Assembly: GCA_963747375.1 (NCBI GenBank)
Contig: CAVVFL010000022.1
Coordinates: forward strand, 248,001 to 312,000
Source: Sva-07 sp963747375
Lineage (GTDB): Bacteria > Actinomycetota > Acidimicrobiia > Acidimicrobiales > Ilumatobacteraceae
Length of the DNA stretch: 64,000 bases
Reading direction: 5' to 3'
The position numbers and the translations under genes were made by a program. Under the pieces are notes generated by a model. It was not told where the DNA came from. It did not search any database and saw nothing but the letters and a program-made list of their open reading frames with translations. Every line of letters begins with the position of its first letter. The first letter of the stretch is position 1. Shown here piece by piece: positions 8,857 through 17,953 of this stretch.

Positions 8857-9958
8857 TCACGTTAACGATCGGAGACGAAACGCCGACGGGCAGAGTTCGG
8901 CATACGACGGCAGCGAGCCGCGTCGCTCGGCGGCGATCACGGCATGGACGCAGGCGGCCGCGAATGTGTCGGCAGCTGCCGTCAGCAGTTGGTTGACGGC
9001 GCGCTGGCGCGAGGCTGTCGAGCGCATTGCGGCAGGCTCGTGGCCGAGGTCGACCTCGCCGGTGGCGAGGCCGAACACGGTGTCTCCGTCGAACATCGAG
9101 TGTGCCGGACGGATGGCGCGGGCGAGGCCGTCGTGCGCGACGTCGGCCATCTTGGAGACCTCCGACTTGGTGAGCGCCGCCGAGGTGGCAACGAACTCCG
9201 ATGGTGGTGTTGAGGCTGGACTCGGAGGCCTGGCCATCGAGGGCTGCCAGCAATCGGGCCCGATCGACCGCCGACGGTCGCCGCAGGTCGAGCCCGATCC
9301 CGGATCGCATCGACGTCCAGGGCAACCCCGATGCGGGGTCGATGGGGGAGCCGTTGGCATTGACGACGGCGACGGCCCCGACGCTCACGTGCGCGTCGAT
9401 ACCCGGCGTCCCCATGATGTCGCCGGCGATGGTGACGGTGGTGCCAGCGGTGCCGACACCGCCCTGGAGACCAGCCGCCTTGGCGCCGGTGCCGGCCCCG
9501 ACCGATCCCCACGACTGCCCGCCGCGACGGGCGCCCGCCACCGCGCGTCTGCCGAACTCGGCGCCGGGCCGATTCGCGAAGTTGCCCCCGCGCCCGAGAT
9601 CGAACACCACTGCGGCCGGTACGACCGGAACGACACCGGCGAGGTCGTCCGGTGAACCGATCGGGAACCCGAGCCCGTGCTCCTCGAGCCAGCCGACCAC
9701 CCCGTCGGCGGCGGCCAGACCGAATGCGCTGCCACCGGTGAGGCACACCGCATGGATCACTTCCACGAGGTTCTCCGGTCGGAGCGCGTCGGTCTCGCGG
9801 GTGCCCGGCCCACCGCCGCGCACGCTGACACCCGGAGTTGCGCCATCGGGAACGAACACCACCGTGGTGCCCGTCTGCCATCCGCGACCCGACCGTTGGT
9901 GGTGGCCGACGCGCACGCCGGCAACGTCGGTGATCGAACCGAATGGAGCGGTGGACAT
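8857..9958 (-). CDS. P1-family (DmpA-like) peptidase, one frameshift
   Basis: N-terminal-nucleophile hydrolase of the L-aminopeptidase/D-esterase DmpA/BapA family, which self-cleaves before a serine or threonine. Seen: start FGSITDVAGVRVGHH, the GGGPGTRET strand, LTGGSAFGL, the NANG segment, and the cleavage/nucleophile region LNTTIGV. An extra base near 9193 shifts the frame directly after TTIGV; removing it gives GVVATSAALTKSEVSKMA and the rest of the beta chain through HAVIAAERRGS. Repaired length about 366 aa, usual for the family. ATG 9958 lies 6 bases from a -10 box. It forms an operon with panC (4-base gap). Confidence 0.85.
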
Positions 9959-9964
9959 CGGTCC

Positions 9965-9970
9965 ACTGTA
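9965..9970 (-). promoter_or_regulatory. -10 box TACAGT, leaderless start of P1 peptidase-panC
   Basis: TACAGT on the minus strand ends 6 bases before ATG 9958; no Shine-Dalgarno. Confidence 0.5.
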
Positions 9971-9992
9971 GGGAGCCGGCGCCCGCCCCAAG

Positions 9993-9998
9993 TAGCGT
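9993..9998 (+). promoter_or_regulatory. -10 box TAGCGT, leaderless start of acyltransferase
   Basis: TAGCGT ends 8 bases before GTG 10007. Its divergent partner box for the peptidase gene lies 22 bases to the left. Confidence 0.5.
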
Positions 9999-10006
9999 CG
10001 CGGCTC

Positions 10007-10651
10007 GTGCTCGACCGCCCACCGGTACCGGACCTGTTTGCTCATCGAGCTCGCGTGGGTGTTCGGCGAGCGATGGGGGAGCTGGTGATCCGGGCCTGGG
10101 AGGCGGCCATCGAGTTGGGAGCGATCGGGCCCGACACGCGACGTGGTCGTCGATTCGGGGCGTTCGGCCGAAACAGCATCGTCTGCTTTCCGTGGAACAC
10201 CGTGTTCAACGAGCAGTACATCCGCATCGGCGATGCAACGATGTTCGGCCCGCAGATCACGTTGTCGGCAGGCATGGTGCCAGGCCAACAGATGGTGTCC
10301 GATCCGGTGATCTCCATCGGCGATCGCTGCCTCTTCGGCAAGGGCAGCGGCATCGTCGGGCACCTCAGTATCACGATCGGCAACGACGTGTGGACCGGTC
10401 ACCACGTCTACATCACCGATCAGAACCATGGCTACGACGACCTCGATCGGCCGATCTCACAGCAGGTGATGCCGGAACGTCCGGTCTCGATCGGCGACGG
10501 CTCGTGGCTCGGCCACGGCACGGTCGTACTCCCCGGCGCGATGATCGGTCGCCACGTGGTCATCGGCGCCAACAGCGTGGTCACCGGTCACATCCCGGAC
10601 AACAGCGTGGCCGCCGGGGTCCCGGCACGTGTCATCAAGACGATGGCGTGA
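10007..10651 (+). CDS. Hexapeptide-repeat acyltransferase (LbH fold)
   Basis: A 214-aa left-handed beta-helix acyltransferase. Hexapeptide turns are visible: IRIGDATMFGP, ISIGDRCLFGKGSG, ITIGNDVWTGHHV, VSIGDGSWLGHGTVV, PGAMIGRHVVIGANSVV, and a C-terminal IPDNSVAAGVPARVIKTM. The TDQNHGYDDLDRPI segment resembles acetyltransferases of the maltose/galactoside/colanic-acid type, so a sugar acceptor is plausible but not shown. Start chosen at GTG 10007 because of the -10 box 8 bases upstream; the frame is open for 330 bases more, but that part is antisense to the peptidase gene. Confidence 0.8.
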   Translation: MLDRPPVPDLFAHRARVGVRRAMGELVIRAWEAAIELGAIGPDTRRGRRFGAFGRNSIVCFPWNTVFNEQYIRIGDATMFGPQITLSAGMVPGQQMVSDPVISIGDRCLFGKGSGIVGHLSITIGNDVWTGHHVYITDQNHGYDDLDRPISQQVMPERPVSIGDGSWLGHGTVVLPGAMIGRHVVIGANSVVTGHIPDNSVAAGVPARVIKTMA

Positions 10652-10671
10652 ACGCGCCAGGATTCCGGCGC

Positions 10672-11256
10672 TCAGTTGATCGAACCGCGCGGCGGCGCGC
10701 AGCTCGGCATGTTGTTGTCGCCGGCGAACGTCTCGATTCGTTCGGTGATCGGTACGCCTTCGACAGCTGTTTCGGTGAACGGACCGTCCTGGCCGCTGCG
10801 CAGCTCGTCGGCATACCGGTACCGATCGGCGAGGAGCGTCCGGTAGTCCGCTTCCCAGGCCGGAACGATCGCCCTGCCCTTGTCGTCGGTCGGGGGGACG
10901 GCGGTGATGTCGTCGAGCATTGCCGAGAGCAGGTCGGTCGACTGCACCACGAGGTCGGCCCGAACGACGAGATCGGTCGATGCCTGCGCCTCCAGTGCTC
11001 TGATCTGGACGTCGTAGCCGGCACAGGTCGCCTCGGCCCGTTCCGCCCACGCGCGATCGTCGACTCTGTTGACGGCTTCCTTGGACGCGAAGAACAGCGC
11101 CCACACCCAGAACGAGACGAACCCGACGACGCCGACGACGAGCAGCGCCTTGCGTGTCTTCGAACGCCGCCACGGACCCTGCGTGTCGTCGACCACGTAG
11201 GCAGATGACGGCGGGTCGGTCTCCGTCGGCGACCGGGTCGAGGAGTCCGTGTTCAC
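10672..11256 (-). CDS. Single-pass membrane protein, unknown function
   Basis: I do not recognise this 194-aa protein. After about 40 polar residues there is one membrane segment (LLVVGVVGFVSFWVWALFF), then an extracytoplasmic region with an RVDDRAWAERAEATCAGYDVQ stretch, predicted helices (LEAQASTDLVVRADLVVQST, SAMLDDITAVPP) and a C-terminal MPSCAPP. The pattern recalls small actinobacterial proteins with a helical outer domain. GTG 11256 is the chosen start, with a TATCGT box 8 bases upstream. Divergent from the ABC exporter 44 bases away, so they may be co-regulated. Confidence 0.65.
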   Translation of the reverse strand: MNTDSSTRSPTETDPPSSAYVVDDTQGPWRRSKTRKALLVVGVVGFVSFWVWALFFASKEAVNRVDDRAWAERAEATCAGYDVQIRALEAQASTDLVVRADLVVQSTDLLSAMLDDITAVPPTDDKGRAIVPAWEADYRTLLADRYRYADELRSGQDGPFTETAVEGVPITERIETFAGDNNMPSCAPPRGSIN

Positions 11257-11264
11257 AACCGTTG

Positions 11265-11270
11265 ACGATA
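11265..11270 (-). promoter_or_regulatory. -10 box TATCGT, leaderless start of membrane protein gene
   Basis: TATCGT on the minus strand ends 8 bases before GTG 11256. On the plus strand a weaker TAGAAA (11288-11293) lies 6 bases before GTG 11300 of the divergent ABC gene. Confidence 0.45.
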
Positions 11271-11299
11271 TGCCGGGCGCTCGCTGGTAGAAACGTCCC

Positions 11300-13120
11300 G
11301 TGACCGACCAGGCGAGTGAACAGGCTCCCGATTCCGCCTTCGAGGAGGCTCTCGACGAGCAGATCGGAGCGGTCGAACGCGCCCGCCGCAACGGCCGATT
11401 CATCTGGTCGATGGTCACGATGCAACCCAAGCTGTTCGGGATCGCAGTCGGCGGTGCGGCCGTGTTCGCCCTGCTCACCGTCGCATCGAGCTTCGCGATC
11501 AGCTGGTTGATCGACAACGTCGTTCTGCCTCGCTTCGAGGAGGGCGATGTCGCGCTGGCGACCGTCCTCGGGGGTGTTGCCATGGTGCTCGCCATCGGCG
11601 TGTTCCGCGCGGTCGCCATCGTCGTGCGTCGCAGCTATGCCTCGATCACGATGTGGCGCGTCGCGCAGATGCTCACCAACGACGTCGTCGACCGGTACGT
11701 CCAACAGCCGATGAGCTGGCACAATCGCCGACCGGACGGTGACCTCGTCGCACGCGCCGGAGTCGATGCCGAATCGACCGTCAGCGTCCTCGGGCCGATC
11801 CCCTTCGCGTCCGGGACCGTGATCATGGTCGTCGTGTCGACGATCTGGATGCTGTTCATCGACCCGCCACTCGGCCTGGTGGCGGTCATCGTCTTCCCGT
11901 TGCTCGTGGTCACCAACGTCGTGTACGAGCGTTTGGTCTCGGGGCACTTCGCGCGTGCGCAGCACCAGCTGGGGGAGTTCTCGGCCGGCGTCCACGAGAG
12001 CTTCGAGGGCGTGCAGTTGGTCAAGTCGTACGGTGCCGAAGAACGCGAGACCGATCGGCTGTCGGGTCTTGCCGACCAGGTCCGGGTGTCACGCGTGCAC
12101 GCGCTGCGCCTGCGGAGCTGGTTCGAAGCGTTCCTCGACGTCATCCCGTCACTGACCAACATCCTGCTCGTGGTCATCGGGTCGGTTCGCGTGCGTTCGG
12201 GTGAAGTGTCGATCGGTGAACTGTCCGGCGTCATCTTCCTGTTCACCCTGCTCGTCTTCCCGCTGCGCCTGATCGGCTTCACCCTCTCGGAACTCCCGCG
12301 CTCGATCGCGGCATGGAATCGGATCCAGACGGTGCTCAACGAGCCGATCGAGGACGATCCCGTGGACAGGATCGGCCAACCGACCGCCTCCATCGGGATC
12401 AGCTTCGACGACGTCTCGTTCGCTCACGAGGCCGACGGCCCACCGGCGATCGCCGATGTGACGCTGGTGCTCCCACAGGGCAACGTCACGGCACTGGTGG
12501 GGCCGACAGGGTCGGGCAAGTCCACGATCGCACAACTCGCGATCGGGTTGGTCGGGCCGTCGTCGGGCGAGGTCGGTCTGCAGGCCGGCGAGCGCTGCAT
12601 CGTGTTCCAGGAGGCCTTCTTGATGGGTGGAACCGTGCGCGACAACGTCGAGTTGGGGGATCGGTTCTCCGACGAGGAGATCTGGCATGCCCTCGATCTC
12701 GCCGCCGCGAAACAGTTCGTCGAGCGATTGCCGCAGCGACTGGACACCGTGGTCGGCGAGCGAGGAGTGAGTTTGAGTGGCGGTCAGCGCCAACGACTCG
12801 CGCTCGCCAGGGCGCTCGTCCGCAGACCGTCGCTGCTGATCCTCGACGACACGACCTCGGCGCTCGATCCGGCCACCGAGGCGGTGGTGCTGGACAACCT
12901 GCGCCGCGAACTCGCCGACTCGTCGGTGCTGATGGTGGCGTCGCGCCCCTCGACGATTGCCCTCGCCGACGACGTCGTGTTCGTCGCCGACGGTCGGGTG
13001 GCAGCACACGGGACGCACGACGAACTCATGGAGTCGACCGCCCCGTACCGCGAACTGGTCGAAGCGTTCGAGGCCGATCGTGCGTCGGGCGACGTCGACG
13101 TGGCAGTGGGGGGATCATGA
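11300..13120 (+). CDS. ABC exporter half-transporter with degenerate ATPase site
   Basis: Type IV exporter half (606 aa): six membrane segments in the first 330 residues, then a nucleotide-binding domain. Walker A is GPTGSGKST (about residue 401), the signature is a perfect LSGGQRQRLALARAL (about 491), but Walker B reads LLILDDTTSALD, with Asp in place of the catalytic Glu, and the switch-histidine position reads VASRPSTIA with no His. The stretch between Walker A and the Q-loop is also short by about 15 residues. This is the inactive-site half of a heterodimeric exporter. Its stop overlaps the next gene by ATGA. Substrate unknown. Confidence 0.9.
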   Translation: MTDQASEQAPDSAFEEALDEQIGAVERARRNGRFIWSMVTMQPKLFGIAVGGAAVFALLTVASSFAISWLIDNVVLPRFEEGDVALATVLGGVAMVLAIGVFRAVAIVVRRSYASITMWRVAQMLTNDVVDRYVQQPMSWHNRRPDGDLVARAGVDAESTVSVLGPIPFASGTVIMVVVSTIWMLFIDPPLGLVAVIVFPLLVVTNVVYERLVSGHFARAQHQLGEFSAGVHESFEGVQLVKSYGAEERETDRLSGLADQVRVSRVHALRLRSWFEAFLDVIPSLTNILLVVIGSVRVRSGEVSIGELSGVIFLFTLLVFPLRLIGFTLSELPRSIAAWNRIQTVLNEPIEDDPVDRIGQPTASIGISFDDVSFAHEADGPPAIADVTLVLPQGNVTALVGPTGSGKSTIAQLAIGLVGPSSGEVGLQAGERCIVFQEAFLMGGTVRDNVELGDRFSDEEIWHALDLAAAKQFVERLPQRLDTVVGERGVSLSGGQRQRLALARALVRRPSLLILDDTTSALDPATEAVVLDNLRRELADSSVLMVASRPSTIALADDVVFVADGRVAAHGTHDELMESTAPYRELVEAFEADRASGDVDVAVGGS

Positions 13121-14940
13121 GCGTGATCGATCCGACCCTGGCCGCCAAGGCCGGCACGATGACGCCGACGAATCAGGACTCGGCGGTCAGAACGATCGGC
13201 CGTGGGCTGCGCACCGCCCCGATTCTTCGTCAGGGGCTCGGCGTGACCTGGCTGCTCGCGGCGGTCGGTGCGGCGGGTCGCGTGGTGGTGCCATTGCTGA
13301 TCCAGCAGGCGATCGACCGGGGGCTCTCCGAGAGCGGGGTCAACATGGACGTCATCGTCCAGATGGCGATCGCGGCGGCCATCGCCGTCATCGTCTCGGG
13401 CGTCGCCTTTCGGTTCGCCGCCCTTCGACTGGGTGTGCGCAGCGAGCGGGCACTCCACGACCTCAGAGTGCGGCTGATCAGTCACATCCACCAGTTGAGC
13501 CTGGCCGATCACAACGACGAGCGCCGTGGCGGCCTGGTGGCCCGCGTGACCAGCGACATCGAGACGCTCGCGCAGTTCTTCCAGTGGGGCGGTCTGGCGT
13601 GGCTGGTCGACGGCACCCTGATGGTGATCGTCGCCGCCGTGATGCTGGCCATCAACTGGCAGCTCGCGCTGGTCGCCTTCGTCGTCTCGTTCCCGCTGAT
13701 CTTCGTGTTCCGCGCTGTGCAGTCCCGCCTGCTGGTCGCGTACGACTCGGCTCGGCACGGCAACGGCCAGATGCTCGGCACGGTTGCCGAGGTCGTGTCG
13801 GGCGCTGCGACGATTCGCGTCTACGGAGCCGGCCCGAAGATGCGCGACGATGTTGCACGGGCCGTCGAGGTCAAGACCGTCGCCCAGATCCGTGCCGCTC
13901 GACTCGGCGCATTCCTCTTCCCGTCCGGTGAAGTCTTCTCGGCGCTCACGGTGTGCGCCGTCGTCGGTGTCGGCGTCTGGCTCGGCCCGGCGAGCGGGCT
14001 GACCGCCGGCGCGCTCATCGGATTCATCTTCCTGACGTATCGCTTCCTCGAACCGATCGCCGAGTTCACCGAGGTGATCGACACGACGCAGATGGCGGTG
14101 GCGGGACTGCGTCGCGTGCTGTCGGTACTCGACATGCCGGTCGGGCCTCCCGAACCGGACGATCCGATTCCCTTGCCCGATGGTCAGCTGCAGATCGACA
14201 TCCGCGACGTGACGTTTGCCTACCGCAGCCGGACCGATCAGTCGTCCGACTCCGCCGTGCTCAAGCATCTCGACATCACGATCCCGGCCGGTCAGCAGGT
14301 CGCGCTGGTGGGCTCGACCGGGTCGGGCAAGACGACCCTCGGTCGGCTCATCGCCCGATTCGCCGACCCGACGATCGGGGAGATCGATCTCGGAGGCGTC
14401 CCGCTCCGTCGGGTCAGCCGGGCCGAGCTTCGCAGCCGGCTCGTGGTCGTCTCGCAGGAGCCGTTCCTCTTCGACGACACCGTCGCCGCAAACATTGCTT
14501 TCGCGCGAGAAGACGCCAAAGCCCTCGACGTCCGACGCGTGGTCGCCGACCTTGGTGTGCAGGACTGGGTCGACTCGCTGCCCGACGGGCTGGCGACCCG
14601 TGTCGGCGAGCGCGGCGACCAGCTGTCGGCCGGCGAGCGACAGCTCGTTGCGCTGCTTCGGGCCGGCCTCGCCGACCCGGACGTGCTGGTCCTCGACGAG
14701 GCGACGTCGTCGGTCGACGCGCTCACCGAAGTGCGCATCGCCCGTGCGCTCGAACGGCTGGCGGCGACACGGACCACGATCGCGATCGCGCACCGGCTGT
14801 CGACGGCTGCACGCGCCGATCGGGTGTTGGTCCTCGATCACGGGCGTCTGGTCGAGGATGGGCACCACGACGAACTGATCACTCACGACGGTGCGTACCG
14901 GCGGCTGTACGACGCGTGGGTGTCGGCGACCACTGTGTGA
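13117..14940 (+). CDS. ABC exporter half-transporter with catalytic Glu and altered signature
   Basis: Partner (607 aa) of the preceding gene. Six membrane segments are followed by a nucleotide-binding domain with Walker A GSTGSGKTT (about residue 398), Walker B VLVLDEATSSVD with the catalytic Glu (about 525), and the switch His in IAHRLST. Its signature is altered to LSAGERQLVALLRAG. Combined with its partner, one composite site is fully consensus (this protein's Walker A/B plus the partner's LSGGQ) and the other is doubly degenerate, as in heterodimeric exporters such as BmrCD and TM287/288. Start ATG 13117 within the ATGA overlap. Confidence 0.92.
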   Translation: MSVIDPTLAAKAGTMTPTNQDSAVRTIGRGLRTAPILRQGLGVTWLLAAVGAAGRVVVPLLIQQAIDRGLSESGVNMDVIVQMAIAAAIAVIVSGVAFRFAALRLGVRSERALHDLRVRLISHIHQLSLADHNDERRGGLVARVTSDIETLAQFFQWGGLAWLVDGTLMVIVAAVMLAINWQLALVAFVVSFPLIFVFRAVQSRLLVAYDSARHGNGQMLGTVAEVVSGAATIRVYGAGPKMRDDVARAVEVKTVAQIRAARLGAFLFPSGEVFSALTVCAVVGVGVWLGPASGLTAGALIGFIFLTYRFLEPIAEFTEVIDTTQMAVAGLRRVLSVLDMPVGPPEPDDPIPLPDGQLQIDIRDVTFAYRSRTDQSSDSAVLKHLDITIPAGQQVALVGSTGSGKTTLGRLIARFADPTIGEIDLGGVPLRRVSRAELRSRLVVVSQEPFLFDDTVAANIAFAREDAKALDVRRVVADLGVQDWVDSLPDGLATRVGERGDQLSAGERQLVALLRAGLADPDVLVLDEATSSVDALTEVRIARALERLAATRTTIAIAHRLSTAARADRVLVLDHGRLVEDGHHDELITHDGAYRRLYDAWVSATTV

Positions 14941-14952
14941 GGTCCGGTCGGG

Positions 14953-15685
14953 TCAGTCGACGGCCACCCCGAACGGGAGTGGCCCGTTCACGGCGAGGAT
15001 CACACAGTCGATCGACTCGAGGTCGACCTGGCTCTGGGCGGTGAATGCCGCGTCGGCGCCGGCTTCGACGTCGTCGATGCGAACGCGTTCGGAGCGGTGA
15101 GCGTTGTCGGTGCCGGGCCGGACGAACCCGATCAACACCGAGTAGTCGGCTGTGCGGTCACCGGTGTTGGTGAGCACACCGACCGCGGTGGCGCGCGACC
15201 CCTGCAGTTCGCACTCGGTGATCGCCACGTCGTTCGGCTCGGGGTTCAGATACTCGTCGTAGGCATCGAGCACCATGAACGTCAACAGGACGCCCACCGT
15301 CGCGGCAACGAGCGCACCTGCTCCCGTCACGAGGCCGACGATCGGCGAACGAGCGACTGGCGCCCGATCGCCTCGCCCGTCGCAATCCGATCCACCCGAA
15401 CACGACAGCGAGGACTGCCGCGATGACGCCCACCACGACGACGAACGGCATCCACGACGTCGAGATCGCGATGATGCCGAGCACCATGGCCGCAGTGCCC
15501 ATGGCGTTGTTCGCAGTGTTCGACCCGTCGGTGCTCGGAGTCGGCTCGAGTCCGAGTTGGTCGACGAACCGTTGGCCTCCGGATGACACGTCGGCGGTCC
15601 AGGACTGCCCGTTGTAGTAACGGTGTTCGTGGCGCCCCGTCGGATCGGCGTACCAGCCCGCAGCAGCACCGGTCTCGTCAGTCAC
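14953..15685 (-). CDS. DUF2510-domain membrane protein (one frameshift)
   Basis: About 243 aa when repaired. The N-terminus GWYADPTGRHEHRYYNGQ followed by WTADV is a DUF2510 domain, common in actinobacterial membrane proteins. Two hydrophobic helices follow (AAMVLGIIAISTSW; VVVVGVIAAVLAVVFGWIGL), then a basic loop, a third helix (VGLVTGAGALVAATVGVLLTFMVL), and an extracellular beta-rich domain with NDVAITECELQGSRA and VLTNTGDRTADYSV, which looks like a FxLYD/DUF4352-type ligand-free sandwich. An extra base at the AA near 15348 breaks the frame in the basic loop. Function unknown. Confidence 0.7.
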
Positions 15686-15693
15686 TTCGTCGC

Positions 15694-15699
15694 AAGCTA
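15694..15699 (-). promoter_or_regulatory. -10 box TAGCTT, leaderless start of DUF2510 gene
   Basis: TAGCTT on the minus strand ends 8 bases before GTG 15685. Confidence 0.45.
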
Positions 15700-15735
15700 T
15701 CGGTCGGCGACCGCTGCGGCTTCGTGCGCTCCACG

Positions 15736-15741
15736 TACAGT
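15736..15741 (+). promoter_or_regulatory. -10 box TACAGT, leaderless start of histidine phosphatase
   Basis: TACAGT ends 7 bases before ATG 15749; no Shine-Dalgarno. Confidence 0.5.
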
Positions 15742-15748
15742 CGCAGCA

Positions 15749-16426
15749 ATGGAGATCGTGCTGATCCGACATGGCGAGCCGGAATGGGTGCGCGAGGGGC
15801 TCACCGTGGTCGATCCTCCGCTCACCGATCTCGGTCATCGGCAGGCGATGTTGATGGCCGATGCGTTGCGCAGCGAGCACTTCGACGAAGTGCTCGTGTC
15901 ACCACTGGTCAGGGCGCGACAGACCGCTCGTCCGCTCCTGGAGGCATTGGGCCGCCCCGAGGTCGTCGACCCCTGGCTCGAGGAGATCCACGATCCGGTG
16001 TGGCACGGCACACCTGCGGAGAAGGCGGCGGAGGCGTACGCCGAGCTCAAGGGACGCAAGGCCGAGGACCGCTGGCACGGTCTGCACGGCGGCGAGTCGA
16101 TGCGCGACTTCGTCGCTCGAATCCGCACGGGCGTGACGGCGTTTCTCGCCGATCGCGGCGTCGAGCGCTCGGAGATGGAGCTGCCGGTCTGGAAGATCCG
16201 CGAGCCCGGTGCCCGGATCGCACTCGTCGCCCATGCCGGAACCAATTCGGTCACGATCGGTCACCTCCTCGGACTCGATCCGGTGCCGTGGGAGTGGGAC
16301 CGATTCGTACTGGGGCACACCTCGATCAGCCGGATCGAGGCGATGGAGTTGGATGACGGGTTCACGTTCTGTCTGTCGAAGCTCAGCGACGTCGAGCACC
16401 TGGAGCAGGAACAACGCACCCGCTGA
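15749..16426 (+). CDS. Histidine phosphatase family protein
   Basis: A 225-aa phosphoglycerate-mutase-fold phosphatase. The catalytic motif IRHGEPEW lies at residues 6-13, the second Arg in VSPLVRARQTARPL, and the C-terminal catalytic His in VAHAGTNSVTIGHLLG. A long insert holds HGLHGGESMRDF, the phosphate-binding Glu region. Substrate is not predictable. Start ATG 15749 is fixed by the leaderless promoter and by the catalytic motif directly following. Confidence 0.88.
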   Translation: MEIVLIRHGEPEWVREGLTVVDPPLTDLGHRQAMLMADALRSEHFDEVLVSPLVRARQTARPLLEALGRPEVVDPWLEEIHDPVWHGTPAEKAAEAYAELKGRKAEDRWHGLHGGESMRDFVARIRTGVTAFLADRGVERSEMELPVWKIREPGARIALVAHAGTNSVTIGHLLGLDPVPWEWDRFVLGHTSISRIEAMELDDGFTFCLSKLSDVEHLEQEQRTR

Positions 16427-16448
16427 CGGGCGGCGTGGGCCGACGATC

Positions 16449-16454
16449 TACCGT
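16449..16454 (+). promoter_or_regulatory. -10 box TACCGT, leaderless start of methyltransferase
   Basis: TACCGT ends 6 bases before ATG 16461. Confidence 0.45.
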
Positions 16455-16460
16455 CTGGCG

Positions 16461-17547
16461 ATGGCCGATGCTCCCGATCCCGACCTGCTCAAGTTCTACT
16501 CGTTCTCCGTCTTCACGCAGCTCAGTGGAGCCGTGACGGCCGGAATGATCCATCTCGGTGACCGGCTCGGGCTCTACGCGGCGCTGGCCGCTGCCGAGAC
16601 TGCACTCACGACGACGGAACTGGCCGACCACACCGGACTCGACGAACGATGGGTCCGGGAATGGGCCTACAACCAGGCAGCAGCGAAGCTGATCGCGGTC
16701 GACGCCGACATCGCGCCCGAGCGATTCTGGTTGACGCCGGAAGCGGCAGCCGTGCTCGCCACGCCCGACCATCCCGCATTCGGGATGGGCATGTTCCACC
16801 GGTTCCCCCAGACGATGGCGGCACTCGAGGTGATGCCCGAGAGCTTTCGCACCGGAATGGGTCACGACTACGACAGCCACGGCCCCGAGGGAGCCGTCGG
16901 CATCGAACGCAGCTTCGAGCCGTGGAACCGTCACCATCTGATTCCGACCGTGCTCCCGGCGCTCGACGGCATCGTCGAGCGCCTGCAGGCCGGGATCACC
17001 GTCGCCGACATCGGGTGCGGCGCCGGGGGAGCGGTACTGCTGATGGCCGAGGCGTTCCCGAACAGCACCTTCGTGGGTTACGACATCTCGCAGCACGCAC
17101 TCGAACGCGCCGAGCACCGCCGTCGGGAGGACAACGCGACCAACGTGCGCTTCGTCGATCCGCGCGACGAACCGCTGGCGGACGATCACTCGGTCGACTT
17201 CGTGACCACCTTCGACTGCATCCACGACATGACCCACCCGCAGGAGATGATCGACGCCATCGGCGCGGCCCTCGCACCGGATGGCACCTGGCTGCTGGTG
17301 GACATCAAGGGACGCGAGACCTTCGCCGAGAATGTCCAGAAGAACCCGATGGCCCCGCTGATGTACGGCATCAGCGTGCTGTCGTGCATGTCGTCGGCGT
17401 TGTCGGCGCCCGATGGCGCCGGCCTCGGCACGCTCGGCCTTCCGGAGTCGACGGGCGAGGGACATGGCGGCGGCAGCCGGCTTCACGCGCTTTCGCACGC
17501 TCGGCGTCGACCACTCGGTGAACTCGTTCTACGAGATCCGACCCTGA
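16461..17547 (+). CDS. SAM-dependent methyltransferase with N-terminal winged-helix region (one frameshift)
   Basis: About 361 aa. The first 100 residues look like the helix-rich dimerisation/winged-helix region of methyltransferases similar to mycobacterial Rv2258c (LGLYAALAAAE, TTTELADHTGLDERWVREW). Motif I is VADIGCGAGGAVLLMAE near residue 185, then FVGYDIS and the FVTTFDCIHDM motif. An extra G in GGG (17454-17456) shifts the frame 30 codons from the end; removing it restores PESTARDMAAAAGFTRFRTL and ends YEIRP at TGA 17545-17547, convergent with queF. The methyl acceptor is unknown. Confidence 0.8.
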
Positions 17548-17561
17548 TCGTCGGCCTGGCT

Positions 17562-17930
17562 TCACGGCAGTTGTGCGACGGCCTTCACTTCGATGCCGCC
17601 TCGTGGGCGCTGCACCAGGGTGACGATGACGTGCGCCGGCTCGGCCGTGGTCATGATCTCCTCGGCGATCTCGGCGGCGAGCGCCTCGGCGAAGACGGCG
17701 CGGTCGCGAAATCCCCAGAGGTAGAGCTTGAGGCTCTTCGACTCGACGCACCATTCGCCGGGTTCGTACTCGATCGTGACCGTCGAGAGGTCGGGCTGCT
17801 CGGTCACCGGACACATCGAGGTGAGCTCGTCGCTCGTGAACGTGACGCTCGTGACGTGTGCGGGTGCCGGGAAGACCTCGACGTGTTCGATGGGTTCGCG
17901 CACCGTGTTGCCGAGCACCGTCAGTGACAT
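17562..17930 (-). CDS. queF: NADPH-dependent 7-cyano-7-deazaguanine reductase, short (type I)
   Basis: Reduces preQ0 to preQ1 in queuosine biosynthesis. At 122 aa it is the single-domain T-fold type. The catalytic Cys sits in TSMCPVTEQPD, the substrate Glu and QueF motif in CVESKSLKLYLW, and the conserved Asp/His pair in the C-terminal half. ATG 17930 is preferred to GTG 17936 because a TACCCT box ends exactly 7 bases before it. No other queuosine genes are in the window. Divergent promoter shared with the PPOX gene. Confidence 0.9.
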   Translation of the reverse strand: MSLTVLGNTVREPIEHVEVFPAPAHVTSVTFTSDELTSMCPVTEQPDLSTVTIEYEPGEWCVESKSLKLYLWGFRDRAVFAEALAAEIAEEIMTTAEPAHVIVTLVQRPRGGIEVKAVAQLP

Positions 17931-17937
17931 CTGCACG

Positions 17938-17947
17938 AGGGTACTGT
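17938..17947. promoter_or_regulatory. Overlapping divergent -10 boxes for queF and PPOX gene
   Basis: Minus strand TACCCT (17943 to 17938) ends 7 bases before queF ATG 17930. Plus strand TACTGT (17942-17947) ends 6 bases before ATG 17954. The boxes share the central TA step. Confidence 0.45.
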
Positions 17948-17953
17948 TCGGCG

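Noticed and set aside
7976..10429. Apparent fusion of the P1 peptidase and PanC in one 817-residue frame
   Set aside because: It results from one extra base near 9193 and one near 8776. In the corrected frames the peptidase stops at 8857 and panC starts at 8852.
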